The notes below the pieces were generated by a model. It was not told the origin of the DNA. It was given only the letters and a program-made list of their open reading frames with translations, and did not search any database. This document shows, piece after piece, positions 25,928 to 35,487 of a stretch of 64,000 bases of DNA. How positions within the stretch are numbered: the first letter of the stretch is position 1; the number at the start of each line of letters is the position of its first letter. Source of the DNA: Alteribacter lacisalsi (GTDB lineage: Bacteria; Bacillota; Bacilli; Bacillales; Salisediminibacteriaceae). Where the stretch lies: contig NZ_PDOF01000001.1 of assembly GCF_003226345.1 (NCBI RefSeq), positions 1-64,000 on the forward strand, written 5' to 3'. The position numbers and the translations under genes were made by a program.

Positions 25928-25956
25928 ATTATAGAGGGGAATCAGACCTTTTACAA
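25928..25956 (-). promoter_or_regulatory. sigma-A promoter of hom-thrC-thrB
   Basis: Minus strand TTGTAA and TATAAT with a 17-base spacer, 68 bases before the hom start. I see no T-box or riboswitch fold in the short leader. Confidence 0.8.
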
Positions 25957-26002
25957 CCCTGTTTCTTCTGCTTTTTGTTGATCTTCAACGAAAAAAACCA
26001 TG

Positions 26003-26016
26003 TGTTTGCGCTTACA
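26003..26016 (-). promoter_or_regulatory. possible CcpA (cre) site upstream of hom
   Basis: Minus-strand TGTAAGCGCAAACA matches WTGNAANCGNWNNCAW at 15 of 16 positions. It lies about 45 bases upstream of the hom -35 box, where CcpA sites tend to activate. The 403-bp gap here also holds the hom promoter and a possible sigma-B promoter. Confidence 0.4.
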
Positions 26017-26182
26017 TCCCTGCGGCAGCGGGATAGTGATGAAAAGTGAAATTTCCTTAAAATCTGATAAGGAACAGCAGAATGGTTCAGTTAATCATAA
26101 CCCCCATCTCAGGTAAGACTACAGAATTGATTGTAAAGATGAGTTGTATTGATTCCGTAAACGTACATTGGGGAATCAGGAG

Positions 26183-26209
26183 GTTTTGGCTCAAGGTGCC
26201 AGTGGGTAT
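26183..26209 (+). promoter_or_regulatory. possible sigma-B promoter of the 121-residue gene
   Basis: GTTTTG and GGGTAT with a 15-base spacer resemble the sigma-B consensus GTTTWW-N13-15-GGGWAW, with one mismatch in the -35. It ends 54 bases before the gene. Confidence 0.35.
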
Positions 26210-26263
26210 TTATTATGGGTACAGGAAAAAGCAGTGAAATAAGTTTAAGGAGGAACGATAATT

Positions 26264-26629
26264 ATGGAAAGTTTAAAAATACAGGCCTATTTTAATAGTG
26301 AGAGTGAAGCGGAGTCTGCTAAGATGAGTCTGCAGAAAGTAAATGCGTCGGATTTTCGGATTGAAGAAATGCCCCAGAATCCTAGTGACCTCATACTGAT
26401 TCCAATTCCAAGATCCGGAGTTGGTGTGCCCCCGGCTGGAAGGAAAGGTGCTCTGGGAAATAGTATTGAAAAACGTGAATTAGGATCAGGTAATCCAGAT
26501 GAAAACAGTGAAGCCGCATTTGTCGCGGAGTTTAAGGTGAACAGGAAGGATCTTGAAGAAACCCTTGGGATCCTTCAGGAAAAAGGAGCTTATATTGACG
26601 AGGAAGCTTCATCCGATTTTGTTAAATAA
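26264..26629 (+). CDS. hypothetical 121-residue protein
   Basis: Not recognised. The layout is two similar beta-alpha-beta-like stretches (KIQAYFNSESEAESAKMSL with VNASDFRIEEM, and AAFVAEFKVNRKDLEETLGIL with KGAYIDEE) joined by a flexible Gly/Pro/Ser linker (about residues 50-80). This suggests a small ferredoxin-like fold, as in some Bacillus stress proteins. There is no signal peptide and no membrane segment. AAGGAGG precedes the ATG at good spacing, a possible sigma-B promoter lies upstream and a strong terminator follows, so it is a monocistronic, expressed-looking gene. A stress role is speculation. Confidence 0.7.
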   Translation: MESLKIQAYFNSESEAESAKMSLQKVNASDFRIEEMPQNPSDLILIPIPRSGVGVPPAGRKGALGNSIEKRELGSGNPDENSEAAFVAEFKVNRKDLEETLGILQEKGAYIDEEASSDFVK

Positions 26630-26644
26630 CGATTCCATTAATAC

Positions 26645-26688
26645 AGCGCAGATTCCTTTGAAGTGGGAGTCGCGCTTTTTTTTTTTTC
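26645..26688 (+). terminator. terminator of the 121-residue gene
   Basis: AGCGC(A)GATTCC pairs with GGAGTCGCGCT, followed by an exceptional run of about 13 T. Confidence 0.8.
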
Positions 26689-26893
26689 ACAAAGGACACC
26701 GCTCAGTATCGCTGCTTCCATTTTTTAGAAGGATTTGTATATAGTTTCAGCGAGATTTATCAGATTTTAGATTGAAGTGCTGGAAAAGAATTCTTATAGA
26801 TGTAATTTCATAAAAAAATTCAATTATTAGACAAATATTGAATGGAGTATTAGGACTATTTTTAATTTTATATAACAAAAGTAGTATAAAATG

Positions 26894-26923
26894 TTGAAAA
26901 ATCTAAAAATTCTGTGGTATTAT
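26894..26923 (+). promoter_or_regulatory. promoter of the first giant protease gene
   Basis: TTGAAA and TATTAT with an 18-base spacer in AT-rich DNA, followed by a leader of about 165 bases. The second giant protease has a very similar TTGAAT/TATTAT arrangement. The rest of the 464-bp gap from 26630 shows only the terminator and AT-rich DNA. Confidence 0.55.
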
Positions 26924-27093
26924 GACTACCATCAGGAAAATATTATGCAGGAATCAAAATCGGTGTCCTGCTATTATTATTTCCTGTCGATTTGTGGGTT
27001 CTTGTATTTTCAAAGATTAAGAGGAGGCGAGCAGAGTTTAGCAGAGACGAGCGAGTGTCCGCAAAAAAACACAAAAGCAGGGAGAGAAACGGG

Positions 27094-30000
27094 TTGAAAA
27101 TGAAGTTTACGAGATCAATGGCAGTCTTTATGAGTTTTCTGATTGTATTCTCTGCTTTCAGCAGCACCATTTCAGCAGCACCAGCATCCGGACCGACTGA
27201 CAGTGTATCCTGGTCAGATGAAAACCGCGAAAGTGCTGAAGTGACAGTGGACGCAGAAGTAACGACGACATTTGCCACAGAAGAATATGTGGATGTACTT
27301 ATTGAATTTGAATCTCAGGTGGATACAGGGCAGGTTGCTGCAGATGCAGCAGCAAACCTGGACGCCAATACATCAAAACACGAAGAAACGAAAACGAAAC
27401 GGGCGGCAGTGGTCCGGGAACTGCAGGCTAACGCCGACCGTACCCAGCAGCAGGTTGTATCGTATCTTGACAGCCAGCTTGAAGAAGGGTCCGTGCAGGA
27501 ATTTACAAGCTATTACATTATGAATGTAGTATCTGCCACGGTCACGGAGGATGTACTGGAGGATCTCGCATCCTATCCTGAAATCCGTACTGTCAAACTC
27601 GATCAGGAGATTCATGTTGAATTTCCTGAAAAATCGGAAGAGTACGAAATTGAAACATCCAGTGATGGTGTGGAGTGGAATATCGATGCGGTAAACGCAC
27701 CGCAGGTTTGGAATGAATTTGGTCTCGATGGAACAGGCGTTGTGATCGGGATGATTGATACGGGAATCGACTGGTCACACGAAGCGCTCATGCATCAGTG
27801 GAGAGGGTATGATGCGAATGATCCGGAAAACCCGAATCCCGAAGGAAACTGGTTTGACGCGATTAACGGGGAACAGATGCCTGTGGAAGACCCCGTAAAC
27901 CCCCACGGTACTCACGTCATGGGGACGATGCTCGGTCAGGATCTGAGCGGAAACAACAAGATCGGGGTCGCTCCTAACGCGGAATGGATTACCGCCAGAG
28001 CTCTCACTAATGATGGCGGCATGCAGTCGTGGCTTCTGGCAGCGGGTGAGTTTATGCTCGCGCCAAACGGCGACCCGGAGCTTGCGCCTGATATTGTGAA
28101 CAACTCATGGGGCGGTTCATCAGATCTTGATGAATGGTACCGTCCAATGGTGAATGCATGGAGAGATGCAGGTATTTTCCCTGTGTTTGCAGCCGGAAAC
28201 ACCCCGGGACAGTCGGAACCGGGATCGATAAGCACGCCGTCCAACTACCCTGAAAGTTATGCGGTAGGGGCGACGGACATTGATAATATACGCGGAGGGT
28301 TCTCCAACCAGGGACCAGGTCCTTATGACGACAACCTGAAACCTGATATTGCAGCACCTGGTGTGAATATCCGTTCGGCGGTACCTGGAGGTTATCAGGG
28401 GGGCTGGAACGGGACATCGATGGCAGCACCGAATGTAGCCGGAATCGCTGCTCTTCTTCTATCGATGGATGCGTCCCTCACTCCTGACGACTTGGAAGAG
28501 GTACTGAATAATTCTGTCACACCGCTAACAGACGATCAGTATCCTGAATCACCGAATAACGGTTACGGCCGCGGTCTGGTCGATGCCTATGAAGCGGTAC
28601 TTGCCATTTCAGACGGCCACAGCAGTGTGGAAGGATATGTTCTGAAAGAAGGAGAGGATACGAACGCTCCTGAAATCAGCCATGATCCAATTACCGCAGC
28701 ATATGAAGGAATTGACCTTCCTATCTACGCAGATGTGGAAGACGATGTGGCCATTACAAGTGTAAGACTGCTTGTGTCTGTTCCGCATCTCGAATATGAT
28801 CTCGTGATTCCAATGGAACAGGAGTCCGGCAATCACCGGGAAGGAGCCTTCAGGACAGAAATACCGGCTGATTACATTACAGGTGAAGGCTTCAGTTACT
28901 CCATTGAAGCAAACGACTTTGGCAATAACGTCACAGAAACAGAGGTAACGGATGTTGACGTGCGTTTCGGAATTAAGCCCGATGAATATGCAACAGACTT
29001 CAGTGAGCAGCCTGTAGGCTGGATTTTTGAAGGAGACTGGGCCTGGGACGAGCCGACACTCGGACCGGAGCCGGAAGCGGGAGACCGTGTGATCGCAACG
29101 AACCCGCACGGCGTTTACGATCCGCGCGATGACAGAATGCTAGTGGCACCTCCTATCGACTTAAGGGAGGCGGACGAAGCTTCTCTTCGTTTCCACCACT
29201 GGTACAGCACACCTGCGACCGTACTGCCGTATGATTACTCGGAACTTTATGTAAGTACCGACTACGGTGACACGTGGGACCGTCAGGGAACATTTTTTGC
29301 CGGTCAGAGTGACGGATGGGAAGGATATTATCTTGACCTGAACGACTTTACAGGTTCAGAAGAGCCTGTCCTTGTCGGGTTTCGTCACCACTCAGGCAAT
29401 GCAAATAACGCCCAGTACGAAGGCTGGTATCTTGACGATGTGGAGCTCGTCGGAGTGGATACCACACCTCCAGGCGAGCCGGTAAACCTTGAAGCTTCTG
29501 CCAAAACAGACGGTGTGACTGTTTCCTGGAATGCACCGGAAGATCTTGATGTTGAAAAGTATCAGGTTCACCGTGCTCTTGAAGGAGAAGACTTTGAGGA
29601 AATCGGGGAAACAGGGGACAGATCCTTCACAGATCCTGATATTGAGGGACAGACAGTCTATGAATATAAAGTAAAAGCAATCGATTTTGCCGGTAACGAA
29701 AGCGGGTTTTCAGAAACGCTTACTGTTGTTACTCCTGTGATCGAGCCGGTCTACTATGAGAACTTTGATCAGGATGACGGCGGTTTTGCCACAGGCGGAA
29801 ACAACAACTCGTGGGAGTGGGGAGAGCCGACCTACGGACCGAATGAAGCGGAGGCAGGCGATAACCTGTGGGGCACGAATCTGGACGGTGTTTATAACGC
29901 TGACGAACAGAGCTGGATCGAGTCTCCGGTTATCGACCTGACAGAAGCTGCTTCCGCTGAAATGACGTTCTCCCACTGGAGAGACCATACACTTTTCCAT

Positions 30001-33000
30001 AACGGACAGGTACTTGTCTCTATCGACGAAGGTGAGAGCTGGGAGCAGATTGCTGAATACGGTGCACGTATTCGTGCATGGGAGGAAACCACGCTTCGAC
30101 TTGATGAGTTTGCGGGCGAAGAAATTCAGCTCCGCTTCCTGAATAACGGTTCACCGTTTATCTCCCCTGAAGCGGGCTGGTACATTGATGAACTTACAGT
30201 AGTCGGATCGTTTGAAACTGAAGCTAGTACAGCTGCCGCATCACACGGCGAAACAGCGGTTGTTCAAGCTGATGAGAAATCAGAAGATATTTATGAAGTG
30301 CCTGTTACGTTCACACTTAACAGTGACAGCCACCATTACTACACGTCTGAAGATGACATTTCCGAAGAAGTTACGGGTCTGCCGCTCGCGGCAACTCTGA
30401 CGGTTGAGGAAACAGGGAGAACGGTTCGTACAGACCCGGCAGACGGCAGCTACACGCTGATCCATGCTGCGTCAGAAGATGGTGAACCATACACCCTCAC
30501 AGTTGAATCTTATGGATTCTATTCGGAAACAATCGAGCTCGAGCTGGAACCTGATACGGTTAAACAGCAGTCTTTTGTTCTTGACCCGGTACCGACTGGT
30601 GAAGCCTCCGGTGAAGTAACCGATCAGCGGACAGGCGAACCTGTTGAAGGCGCCTCGGTCTCACTTGCAGAAGACAGCAGAGTATCTGCTGATACAACCG
30701 ATGATACCGGAACTTTTACACTTGAAGACGTCCTTGAAGGTTCCTATACCGTTCTGGTGACTCATCCGGACTACCACAGCGGAGAAGCAGAAGTGGAAGT
30801 CACAGGCGGTGAAGTGAGCAATGTCTCCGTGGAACTTCGTCCTTTCATTGGCTTTAATGGTGAAATTGCCTATGATGACGGTTCTGCTGAAAATGCCCGG
30901 GCCTTTTACAATGCCGGTGCTGGATGGGGCATGCGCATGACACCTCAGGCAGAAGCCCGTGTTGACGGCGTGAGCGTTTACCTGTGGGGCACCGACTGGC
31001 CTGTACCAGGTTCTGACGACTTTGCGGTTGCTGTATTTGACAGCGTACCTGGAGGCGGAGCCGGCAATATGGTAATTGGTCCGGTTGAAGTCGAGGGCGA
31101 GCGTGGCGGATGGAATTATGTGGATCTATCTGAATACAGCTTTACAACTGACAGGGATTTCTATGTCGTTATGATCCAGACCGGATCCAACCCGAATGCA
31201 CCGGGAATGGGGATGGACGAGTCCGGGCCGTTTGCCGAACGTTCCTACACCTATGCAAACGGAAGTTTTGAACAGCTAGATGAGGAATACGGAAATATCA
31301 TGATTCGTTCTGATGTCACCTACGCACTCAATGCGCCGTCGTGGGATCAGGAAGACACAATTTACACAAATGAAGATACAGTTGAAGTCAGTGGCACGAC
31401 TAATGCCGACGGGCCTGTGACGATTTATAATGGGGATCAGACGGCAGCAGAAACTGAAGCAGTTGATCGCACGTTCAGCGCGGAGGTGGAGCTGACAGAA
31501 GGAACAAATGAACTTACGGCTGTTTCTGTAAGTGAGGATGGCGATTCAGACCCATCTTCTGTGTTAACGGTCGTAAAAGATGTCACCGCACCTGAAATCA
31601 CCATTACTGCTCCTGAAGAAGGAATGGTAACGAAGAGGGACAGTGTGACGGTGACAGGTGAAGCAGCAGATGACAACCTTGCTTATGTATCTGTTAACGG
31701 AACGGAAACGCAGGTAGAGGACGACGGTACATTTTCCGAAACGCTTCTCCTTGCAGAAGAAGGGGAGCATACGATTACAGTTGAAGCAGCTGACCTTGCC
31801 GGCAACACCGCAGCAGCTGAACGTACAGTCGTAAAAAACACATCTGTACCGGAGATTGCCGGTCTTGAGCCTTCAGAGGACATGACGGTAATAGCAGGTG
31901 ATACGGTTCAAGTAAGTTTTGAAAGTGACGTATACGGAGGAGAAGCAGTCTTCTCGGTCAAACTGCCAATTGGATCCAATAACAGTGAGGGTCTGAGCAA
32001 AGATATGACAGAAACAGCTCCTGGAGGGTATGAAGGGTCCTGGACAGTACCAGAAGGACTTGTGATTGATGAAGCGCGGGTCGAAGTGACGATCACAGAC
32101 CAGGCCGGCAACACTGCTTCACAGGTGGCTGCAGGCAGTATTACGGTTACAGAAGCCCAGGAAAGCATGATCGATCGCATCTATGGTGAAAACCGTTATG
32201 AGACAGCCGCGGCAATCAGTCAGGCAGGCTGGGAAGAAGCAGATACCGTTCTTCTTGCACGAGGAGACGATTTTGCCGACGCGCTATCTGCAGCTCCGCT
32301 TGCTTATCAGTACGATGCACCGGTTCTTCTGACATCCTCAGATTATCTGCGCGATGTAACGGCGGAGGAGATCACGCGCCTCGGTGCTGAGAATGTCATT
32401 ATTCTCGGGGGAGAAAATGCAGTAAGTGAAAATGTTGAACAGTCCCTTGTGGATCTTGGTCTCGCAGTGGAACGGATCGCCGGTGAAAACCGTTATGAAA
32501 CAGCAGCAGCCATTGCCGGTGAGCTGGACGGGACAAGCGGAGAGCCAGCTCTGCTTGTGAACGGACTTGATTTTGCCGACAGCGTATCATCAGCCTCTCA
32601 TGCAGCTCAGAACGGCTACCCTGTGCTTCTCACAAACGGAGAACAGCTCCATGAGGCTACGGCTGGTGCCCTGAACGATCTCAGTATTGAAGAAGTGCTG
32701 GTGATCGGCGGGGAAAACGCCATCAGTGATGAGGTGTTTGGCCAGCTTCCTGATCCGTATCGGATTTATGGAGACAACCGCTACGAAACGAGTGTTGCTG
32801 TAGCCGAATACTTTGGCAGCACGAACCGCCTGTTCATTGCAACAGGAAGAGAATTCCCTGATGCCCTTTCAGGTGCAGTACTTGCAGCTGGATATCAAAC
32901 CGGCATTCTTCTTACTGGAGATGAGCCTGCAGCTTCAGCTGAAGCTTACATCCTGAACAACGGAATTGATCATCTTTCAATTCTCGGCGGTACGAATGCA

Positions 33001-33045
33001 GTCAGTGAACACACAGAAGAACAACTGAAAGTGCTTTTACCATAA
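27094..33045 (+). CDS. giant secreted S8 protease, bacillopeptidase F-like, with three wall-binding repeats (paralog 1)
   Basis: Secreted subtilisin-family serine protease of 1983 residues. Order: signal peptide (to about 30, ISAAPA), inhibitor-like propeptide (55-176), S8 catalytic domain (195-505) with Asp in IDTG (D222), His in PHGTHV (H271) and Ser in GTSMAAP (S442), an Ig-like region, jelly-roll domain 1 (630-786), fibronectin III (790-878), jelly-roll 2 (883-1039), two carboxypeptidase-regulatory-like domains (1075-1250), the IAYDDG domain (1252-1412) also in Bpr, Ig-like domains (1413-1686) and three cell-wall-binding type 2 repeats (1693-1983). It follows B. subtilis Bpr domain by domain but is longer. 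I chose TTG at 27094: the AGGGAG site fits it (9 bases) and not the ATG at 27100 (15 bases). It should stay on the wall through the repeats. A strong terminator follows. Confidence 0.88.
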   Translation: MKMKFTRSMAVFMSFLIVFSAFSSTISAAPASGPTDSVSWSDENRESAEVTVDAEVTTTFATEEYVDVLIEFESQVDTGQVAADAAANLDANTSKHEETKTKRAAVVRELQANADRTQQQVVSYLDSQLEEGSVQEFTSYYIMNVVSATVTEDVLEDLASYPEIRTVKLDQEIHVEFPEKSEEYEIETSSDGVEWNIDAVNAPQVWNEFGLDGTGVVIGMIDTGIDWSHEALMHQWRGYDANDPENPNPEGNWFDAINGEQMPVEDPVNPHGTHVMGTMLGQDLSGNNKIGVAPNAEWITARALTNDGGMQSWLLAAGEFMLAPNGDPELAPDIVNNSWGGSSDLDEWYRPMVNAWRDAGIFPVFAAGNTPGQSEPGSISTPSNYPESYAVGATDIDNIRGGFSNQGPGPYDDNLKPDIAAPGVNIRSAVPGGYQGGWNGTSMAAPNVAGIAALLLSMDASLTPDDLEEVLNNSVTPLTDDQYPESPNNGYGRGLVDAYEAVLAISDGHSSVEGYVLKEGEDTNAPEISHDPITAAYEGIDLPIYADVEDDVAITSVRLLVSVPHLEYDLVIPMEQESGNHREGAFRTEIPADYITGEGFSYSIEANDFGNNVTETEVTDVDVRFGIKPDEYATDFSEQPVGWIFEGDWAWDEPTLGPEPEAGDRVIATNPHGVYDPRDDRMLVAPPIDLREADEASLRFHHWYSTPATVLPYDYSELYVSTDYGDTWDRQGTFFAGQSDGWEGYYLDLNDFTGSEEPVLVGFRHHSGNANNAQYEGWYLDDVELVGVDTTPPGEPVNLEASAKTDGVTVSWNAPEDLDVEKYQVHRALEGEDFEEIGETGDRSFTDPDIEGQTVYEYKVKAIDFAGNESGFSETLTVVTPVIEPVYYENFDQDDGGFATGGNNNSWEWGEPTYGPNEAEAGDNLWGTNLDGVYNADEQSWIESPVIDLTEAASAEMTFSHWRDHTLFHNGQVLVSIDEGESWEQIAEYGARIRAWEETTLRLDEFAGEEIQLRFLNNGSPFISPEAGWYIDELTVVGSFETEASTAAASHGETAVVQADEKSEDIYEVPVTFTLNSDSHHYYTSEDDISEEVTGLPLAATLTVEETGRTVRTDPADGSYTLIHAASEDGEPYTLTVESYGFYSETIELELEPDTVKQQSFVLDPVPTGEASGEVTDQRTGEPVEGASVSLAEDSRVSADTTDDTGTFTLEDVLEGSYTVLVTHPDYHSGEAEVEVTGGEVSNVSVELRPFIGFNGEIAYDDGSAENARAFYNAGAGWGMRMTPQAEARVDGVSVYLWGTDWPVPGSDDFAVAVFDSVPGGGAGNMVIGPVEVEGERGGWNYVDLSEYSFTTDRDFYVVMIQTGSNPNAPGMGMDESGPFAERSYTYANGSFEQLDEEYGNIMIRSDVTYALNAPSWDQEDTIYTNEDTVEVSGTTNADGPVTIYNGDQTAAETEAVDRTFSAEVELTEGTNELTAVSVSEDGDSDPSSVLTVVKDVTAPEITITAPEEGMVTKRDSVTVTGEAADDNLAYVSVNGTETQVEDDGTFSETLLLAEEGEHTITVEAADLAGNTAAAERTVVKNTSVPEIAGLEPSEDMTVIAGDTVQVSFESDVYGGEAVFSVKLPIGSNNSEGLSKDMTETAPGGYEGSWTVPEGLVIDEARVEVTITDQAGNTASQVAAGSITVTEAQESMIDRIYGENRYETAAAISQAGWEEADTVLLARGDDFADALSAAPLAYQYDAPVLLTSSDYLRDVTAEEITRLGAENVIILGGENAVSENVEQSLVDLGLAVERIAGENRYETAAAIAGELDGTSGEPALLVNGLDFADSVSSASHAAQNGYPVLLTNGEQLHEATAGALNDLSIEEVLVIGGENAISDEVFGQLPDPYRIYGDNRYETSVAVAEYFGSTNRLFIATGREFPDALSGAVLAAGYQTGILLTGDEPAASAEAYILNNGIDHLSILGGTNAVSEHTEEQLKVLLP

Positions 33046-33049
33046 TGTT

Positions 33050-33090
33050 AAACAGGTCCTGCCTCGCGGCAGGACCTGTTTTCCTTTTTG
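33050..33090 (+). terminator. terminator of the first giant protease gene
   Basis: Perfect 13-bp stem AACAGGTCCTGCC/GGCAGGACCTGTT with loop TCGC and a T-rich tail. Confidence 0.92.
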
Positions 33091-33276
33091 TAGGAAGAAA
33101 TTATTCGAATATTCTTTTTGAAAAAATAGTCGAATAGACTTCATATATTGTAGAAATAGGGTGTCCTGGCCCAGGGACTAAAGGCATGTACAAGACAATA
33201 ATCTATAGTGGTTGAGAAAAAATACCAGACAAAGTCCCGGTAAGACAAAGCATAGTGCAGGACTTTTTGATTACTG

Positions 33277-33291
33277 AATTGTTTTAAAATT
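33277..33291 (+). promoter_or_regulatory. possible CodY box upstream of the peptide importer
   Basis: AATTGTTTTAAAATT matches the CodY consensus AATTTTCWGAAAATT at 12 of 15 positions, just upstream of the putative promoter. Peptide importers are classic CodY targets, which raises plausibility. The remainder of the 391-bp gap shows only AT-rich DNA and a weak GTCC/GGAC pairing at 33232-33272. Confidence 0.3.
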
Positions 33292-33303
33292 AATAAAATT
33301 TCG

Positions 33304-33332
33304 TTGATTTATTTTTACAAATATAGTATTCT
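33304..33332 (+). promoter_or_regulatory. putative sigma-A promoter of the peptide importer operon
   Basis: TTGATT and TATTCT with a 17-base spacer, about 105 bases before the first gene. The -10 box is not ideal. Confidence 0.4.
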
Positions 33333-33436
33333 TCCATTAACCATATATAAACAAGTCTATATTTCCGGATTCTACATATTTTTCAGCAGAGGTGCCGGGG
33401 CACCGTGTCCTCAGACAGAGACATTGGAGGAGTCAG

Positions 33437-34456
33437 ATGAAGAAGCCAGTTCTCGAAATCAATGAATTGCAAACTCATTTTTTTACCGACCGCGGTGAAG
33501 TTCCCGCAGTTGATAACGTCAGTTTTGCCATCCACAGCGGGGAAGTTCTCGGTGTTGTCGGCGAATCAGGCTGCGGGAAAAGTGTCACGTCACTCTCCGT
33601 GATGGGCCTGATTCCAAAGCCCCCCGGGAAGATTGTCGGAGGGGAGATTCTGTTCAGGCATGGGAAGGATGGCGCAGAAAAAACCGAGAATCTTGTAAAA
33701 GTAAGCAAGAAGCGGATGAGACAGATTCGCGGGGATCAGATCGCCATGATCTTTCAGGAGCCGATGACGTCCCTCGATCCATTGTATAAAATCGGTCATC
33801 AGATTATCGAAGGTGTGCGCAATCACCGGGCAGTATCGAAAAAAGAAGGCCGGAAGATCGCTGTGGACATGCTTGAGCTTGTCGGCATACCAAGAGCGAA
33901 GGAAATTATTGATGAATATCCGCACCAGCTTTCCGGAGGGATGCGCCAGCGGGTGATGATTGCCATTGCCATGGCGTGTGATCCTGAGGTTCTGATTGCC
34001 GATGAGCCGACTACAGCACTCGATGTCACGATTCAGGCCCAGATTCTTGAACTGATGAAAAAGCTGAACCGTGAGAATGGGACGGCGATCATGATGATCA
34101 CGCATGATCTCGGTGTGGTTGCGGAGATGTGCGACCGGGTCGTTGTCATGTATGCGGGAAAAGTGGTCGAGCAGGGGGATGTCAGAACTATTCTGAAGAC
34201 GCCGAAGCATCCATATACACAGGGTCTGATCCGCTCCCTTCCGAAAATGGATCAGCGGGATCAAAGGCTCTATTCAATTCCGGGCAATGTTCCAAAACCA
34301 GGATCGATTAAAAACGGATGCCGGTTTGCGGCAAGGTGTGAGAAAGTGTTTGACCGCTGCTACCGTGAAAATCCGGAGCTGATTGAGCTGAAGGACGGCC
34401 ATACGTGCCGCTGCTTCCTCTATGAAAAGAAAGAGGCGGAGGTCAGCCATGTCTAA
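33437..34456 (+). CDS. peptide ABC importer ATP-binding protein, DppD/AppD type
   Basis: One of two ATPases that power a dipeptide/oligopeptide importer. Walker A GESGCGKS, the ABC signature LSGGMRQR, Walker B VLIADEP and the C-terminal oligopeptide-transporter extension with cysteines ([14 protein letters not shown], a site that holds an iron-sulfur cluster in some relatives) are all present. I chose the ATG at 33437, preceded by TTGGAGGAG; the frame from 33392 lacks a ribosome site. It overlaps the next ATPase gene by eight bases. The order ATPase-ATPase-binding protein-permease-permease is that of B. subtilis appDFABC. Confidence 0.9.
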   Translation: MKKPVLEINELQTHFFTDRGEVPAVDNVSFAIHSGEVLGVVGESGCGKSVTSLSVMGLIPKPPGKIVGGEILFRHGKDGAEKTENLVKVSKKRMRQIRGDQIAMIFQEPMTSLDPLYKIGHQIIEGVRNHRAVSKKEGRKIAVDMLELVGIPRAKEIIDEYPHQLSGGMRQRVMIAIAMACDPEVLIADEPTTALDVTIQAQILELMKKLNRENGTAIMMITHDLGVVAEMCDRVVVMYAGKVVEQGDVRTILKTPKHPYTQGLIRSLPKMDQRDQRLYSIPGNVPKPGSIKNGCRFAARCEKVFDRCYRENPELIELKDGHTCRCFLYEKKEAEVSHV

Positions 34457-35432
34457 ACCATTACTAGAAGTCAAAGGATTAAAAAAATATTTTGATGTTA
34501 CAGGCGGTATTTTTTCCCGCAAGGTGGGAGAAGTCAAAGCGGTGGACGATGTATCTTTTTCTGTTTACGAAAAAGAGGTTCTCGGTATTGTAGGGGAATC
34601 GGGCTGCGGAAAATCAACGACAGGTAAAGCACTCCTGCGGCTCACGGAGCCGACTGAAGGAGAAGTGCTATTTGACGGTAAGGATATTACGGGTATGTCG
34701 CAGGAGGAAATGAGAAAGATGCGCAGGGACATGCAGATCATCTTTCAGGATCCCTACGCCTCGCTGAATCCCCGTCATAAAGTTGAAAAAATTCTCGGGG
34801 AACCGCTCATTGTCCATGGGATCGGTTCCAAAAAGGAAAGGCTTGAAAAGGTGAAGCAGATCCTTGAGACAGTCGGACTTCCGGGAGAACACGCCCAGCG
34901 GTATCCCCACCAGTTCAGCGGAGGACAGCGGCAGCGGATCGGGATCGCCCGTGCGCTCATCGTTAATCCGAAACTGATTGTATGTGATGAGCCTGTTTCC
35001 GCTCTTGATGTGTCCATTCAGTCCCAGATTCTGAATCTGATGGAGGACCTTCAGGAGGAATTTGGACTTACCTACGTTTTTATTGCCCACGACCTGAGTG
35101 TGGTCAGACACATCAGTGACAGAGTGGGCGTCATGTATCTCGGCAGGATGGTGGAGCTTGCGGACAACGAAGAACTTTACGAAAATCCGCTTCATCCTTA
35201 CACTCGTTCCCTGATGTCAGCCGTTCCAAATCCGGATCCGGATGCAAAAAAAGAACGCATCATTTTACAGGGAGATGTACCCAGTCCGTCAAATCCGCCT
35301 TCAGGTTGTGCGTTTCATACGCGCTGTCCGGAGGCGATGGATATATGCAGGCAGGTTCGTCCCGAGTTCAGGGAAAAAACGGTTAACCATTTTGTGGCCT
35401 GTCACCTTTACGAAGATTCTGTAAAGAACTGA
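34449..35432 (+). CDS. peptide ABC importer ATP-binding protein, DppF/AppF type
   Basis: Second ATPase of the importer. Walker [10 protein letters not shown]-loop region [15 protein letters not shown], signature [15 protein letters not shown] and Walker B LIVCDEP are intact, and the C-terminal extension keeps the [15 protein letters not shown] cysteines. I chose the ATG at 34449 with GGAGGTCAGCC directly upstream, overlapping the first ATPase gene; this gives 327 residues. A 55-base gap separates it from the binding protein gene. Confidence 0.9.
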   Translation: MSKPLLEVKGLKKYFDVTGGIFSRKVGEVKAVDDVSFSVYEKEVLGIVGESGCGKSTTGKALLRLTEPTEGEVLFDGKDITGMSQEEMRKMRRDMQIIFQDPYASLNPRHKVEKILGEPLIVHGIGSKKERLEKVKQILETVGLPGEHAQRYPHQFSGGQRQRIGIARALIVNPKLIVCDEPVSALDVSIQSQILNLMEDLQEEFGLTYVFIAHDLSVVRHISDRVGVMYLGRMVELADNEELYENPLHPYTRSLMSAVPNPDPDAKKERIILQGDVPSPSNPPSGCAFHTRCPEAMDICRQVRPEFREKTVNHFVACHLYEDSVKN

Positions 35433-35487
35433 GCGGCCGCAGATTTTCATAAGAAAGTAAACTAATTTTATTTAAGGGGGAAACGAG

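Noticed and set aside
25928-26260. T-box or amino-acid riboswitch before hom
   Set aside because: The distance from promoter to start is only about 60 bases and I see no specifier stem or antiterminator pairing.
26992-27093. N-terminal extension of the first giant protease (36 codons from an upstream ATG)
   Set aside because: The extension is basic, has no ribosome site and would bury the signal peptide.
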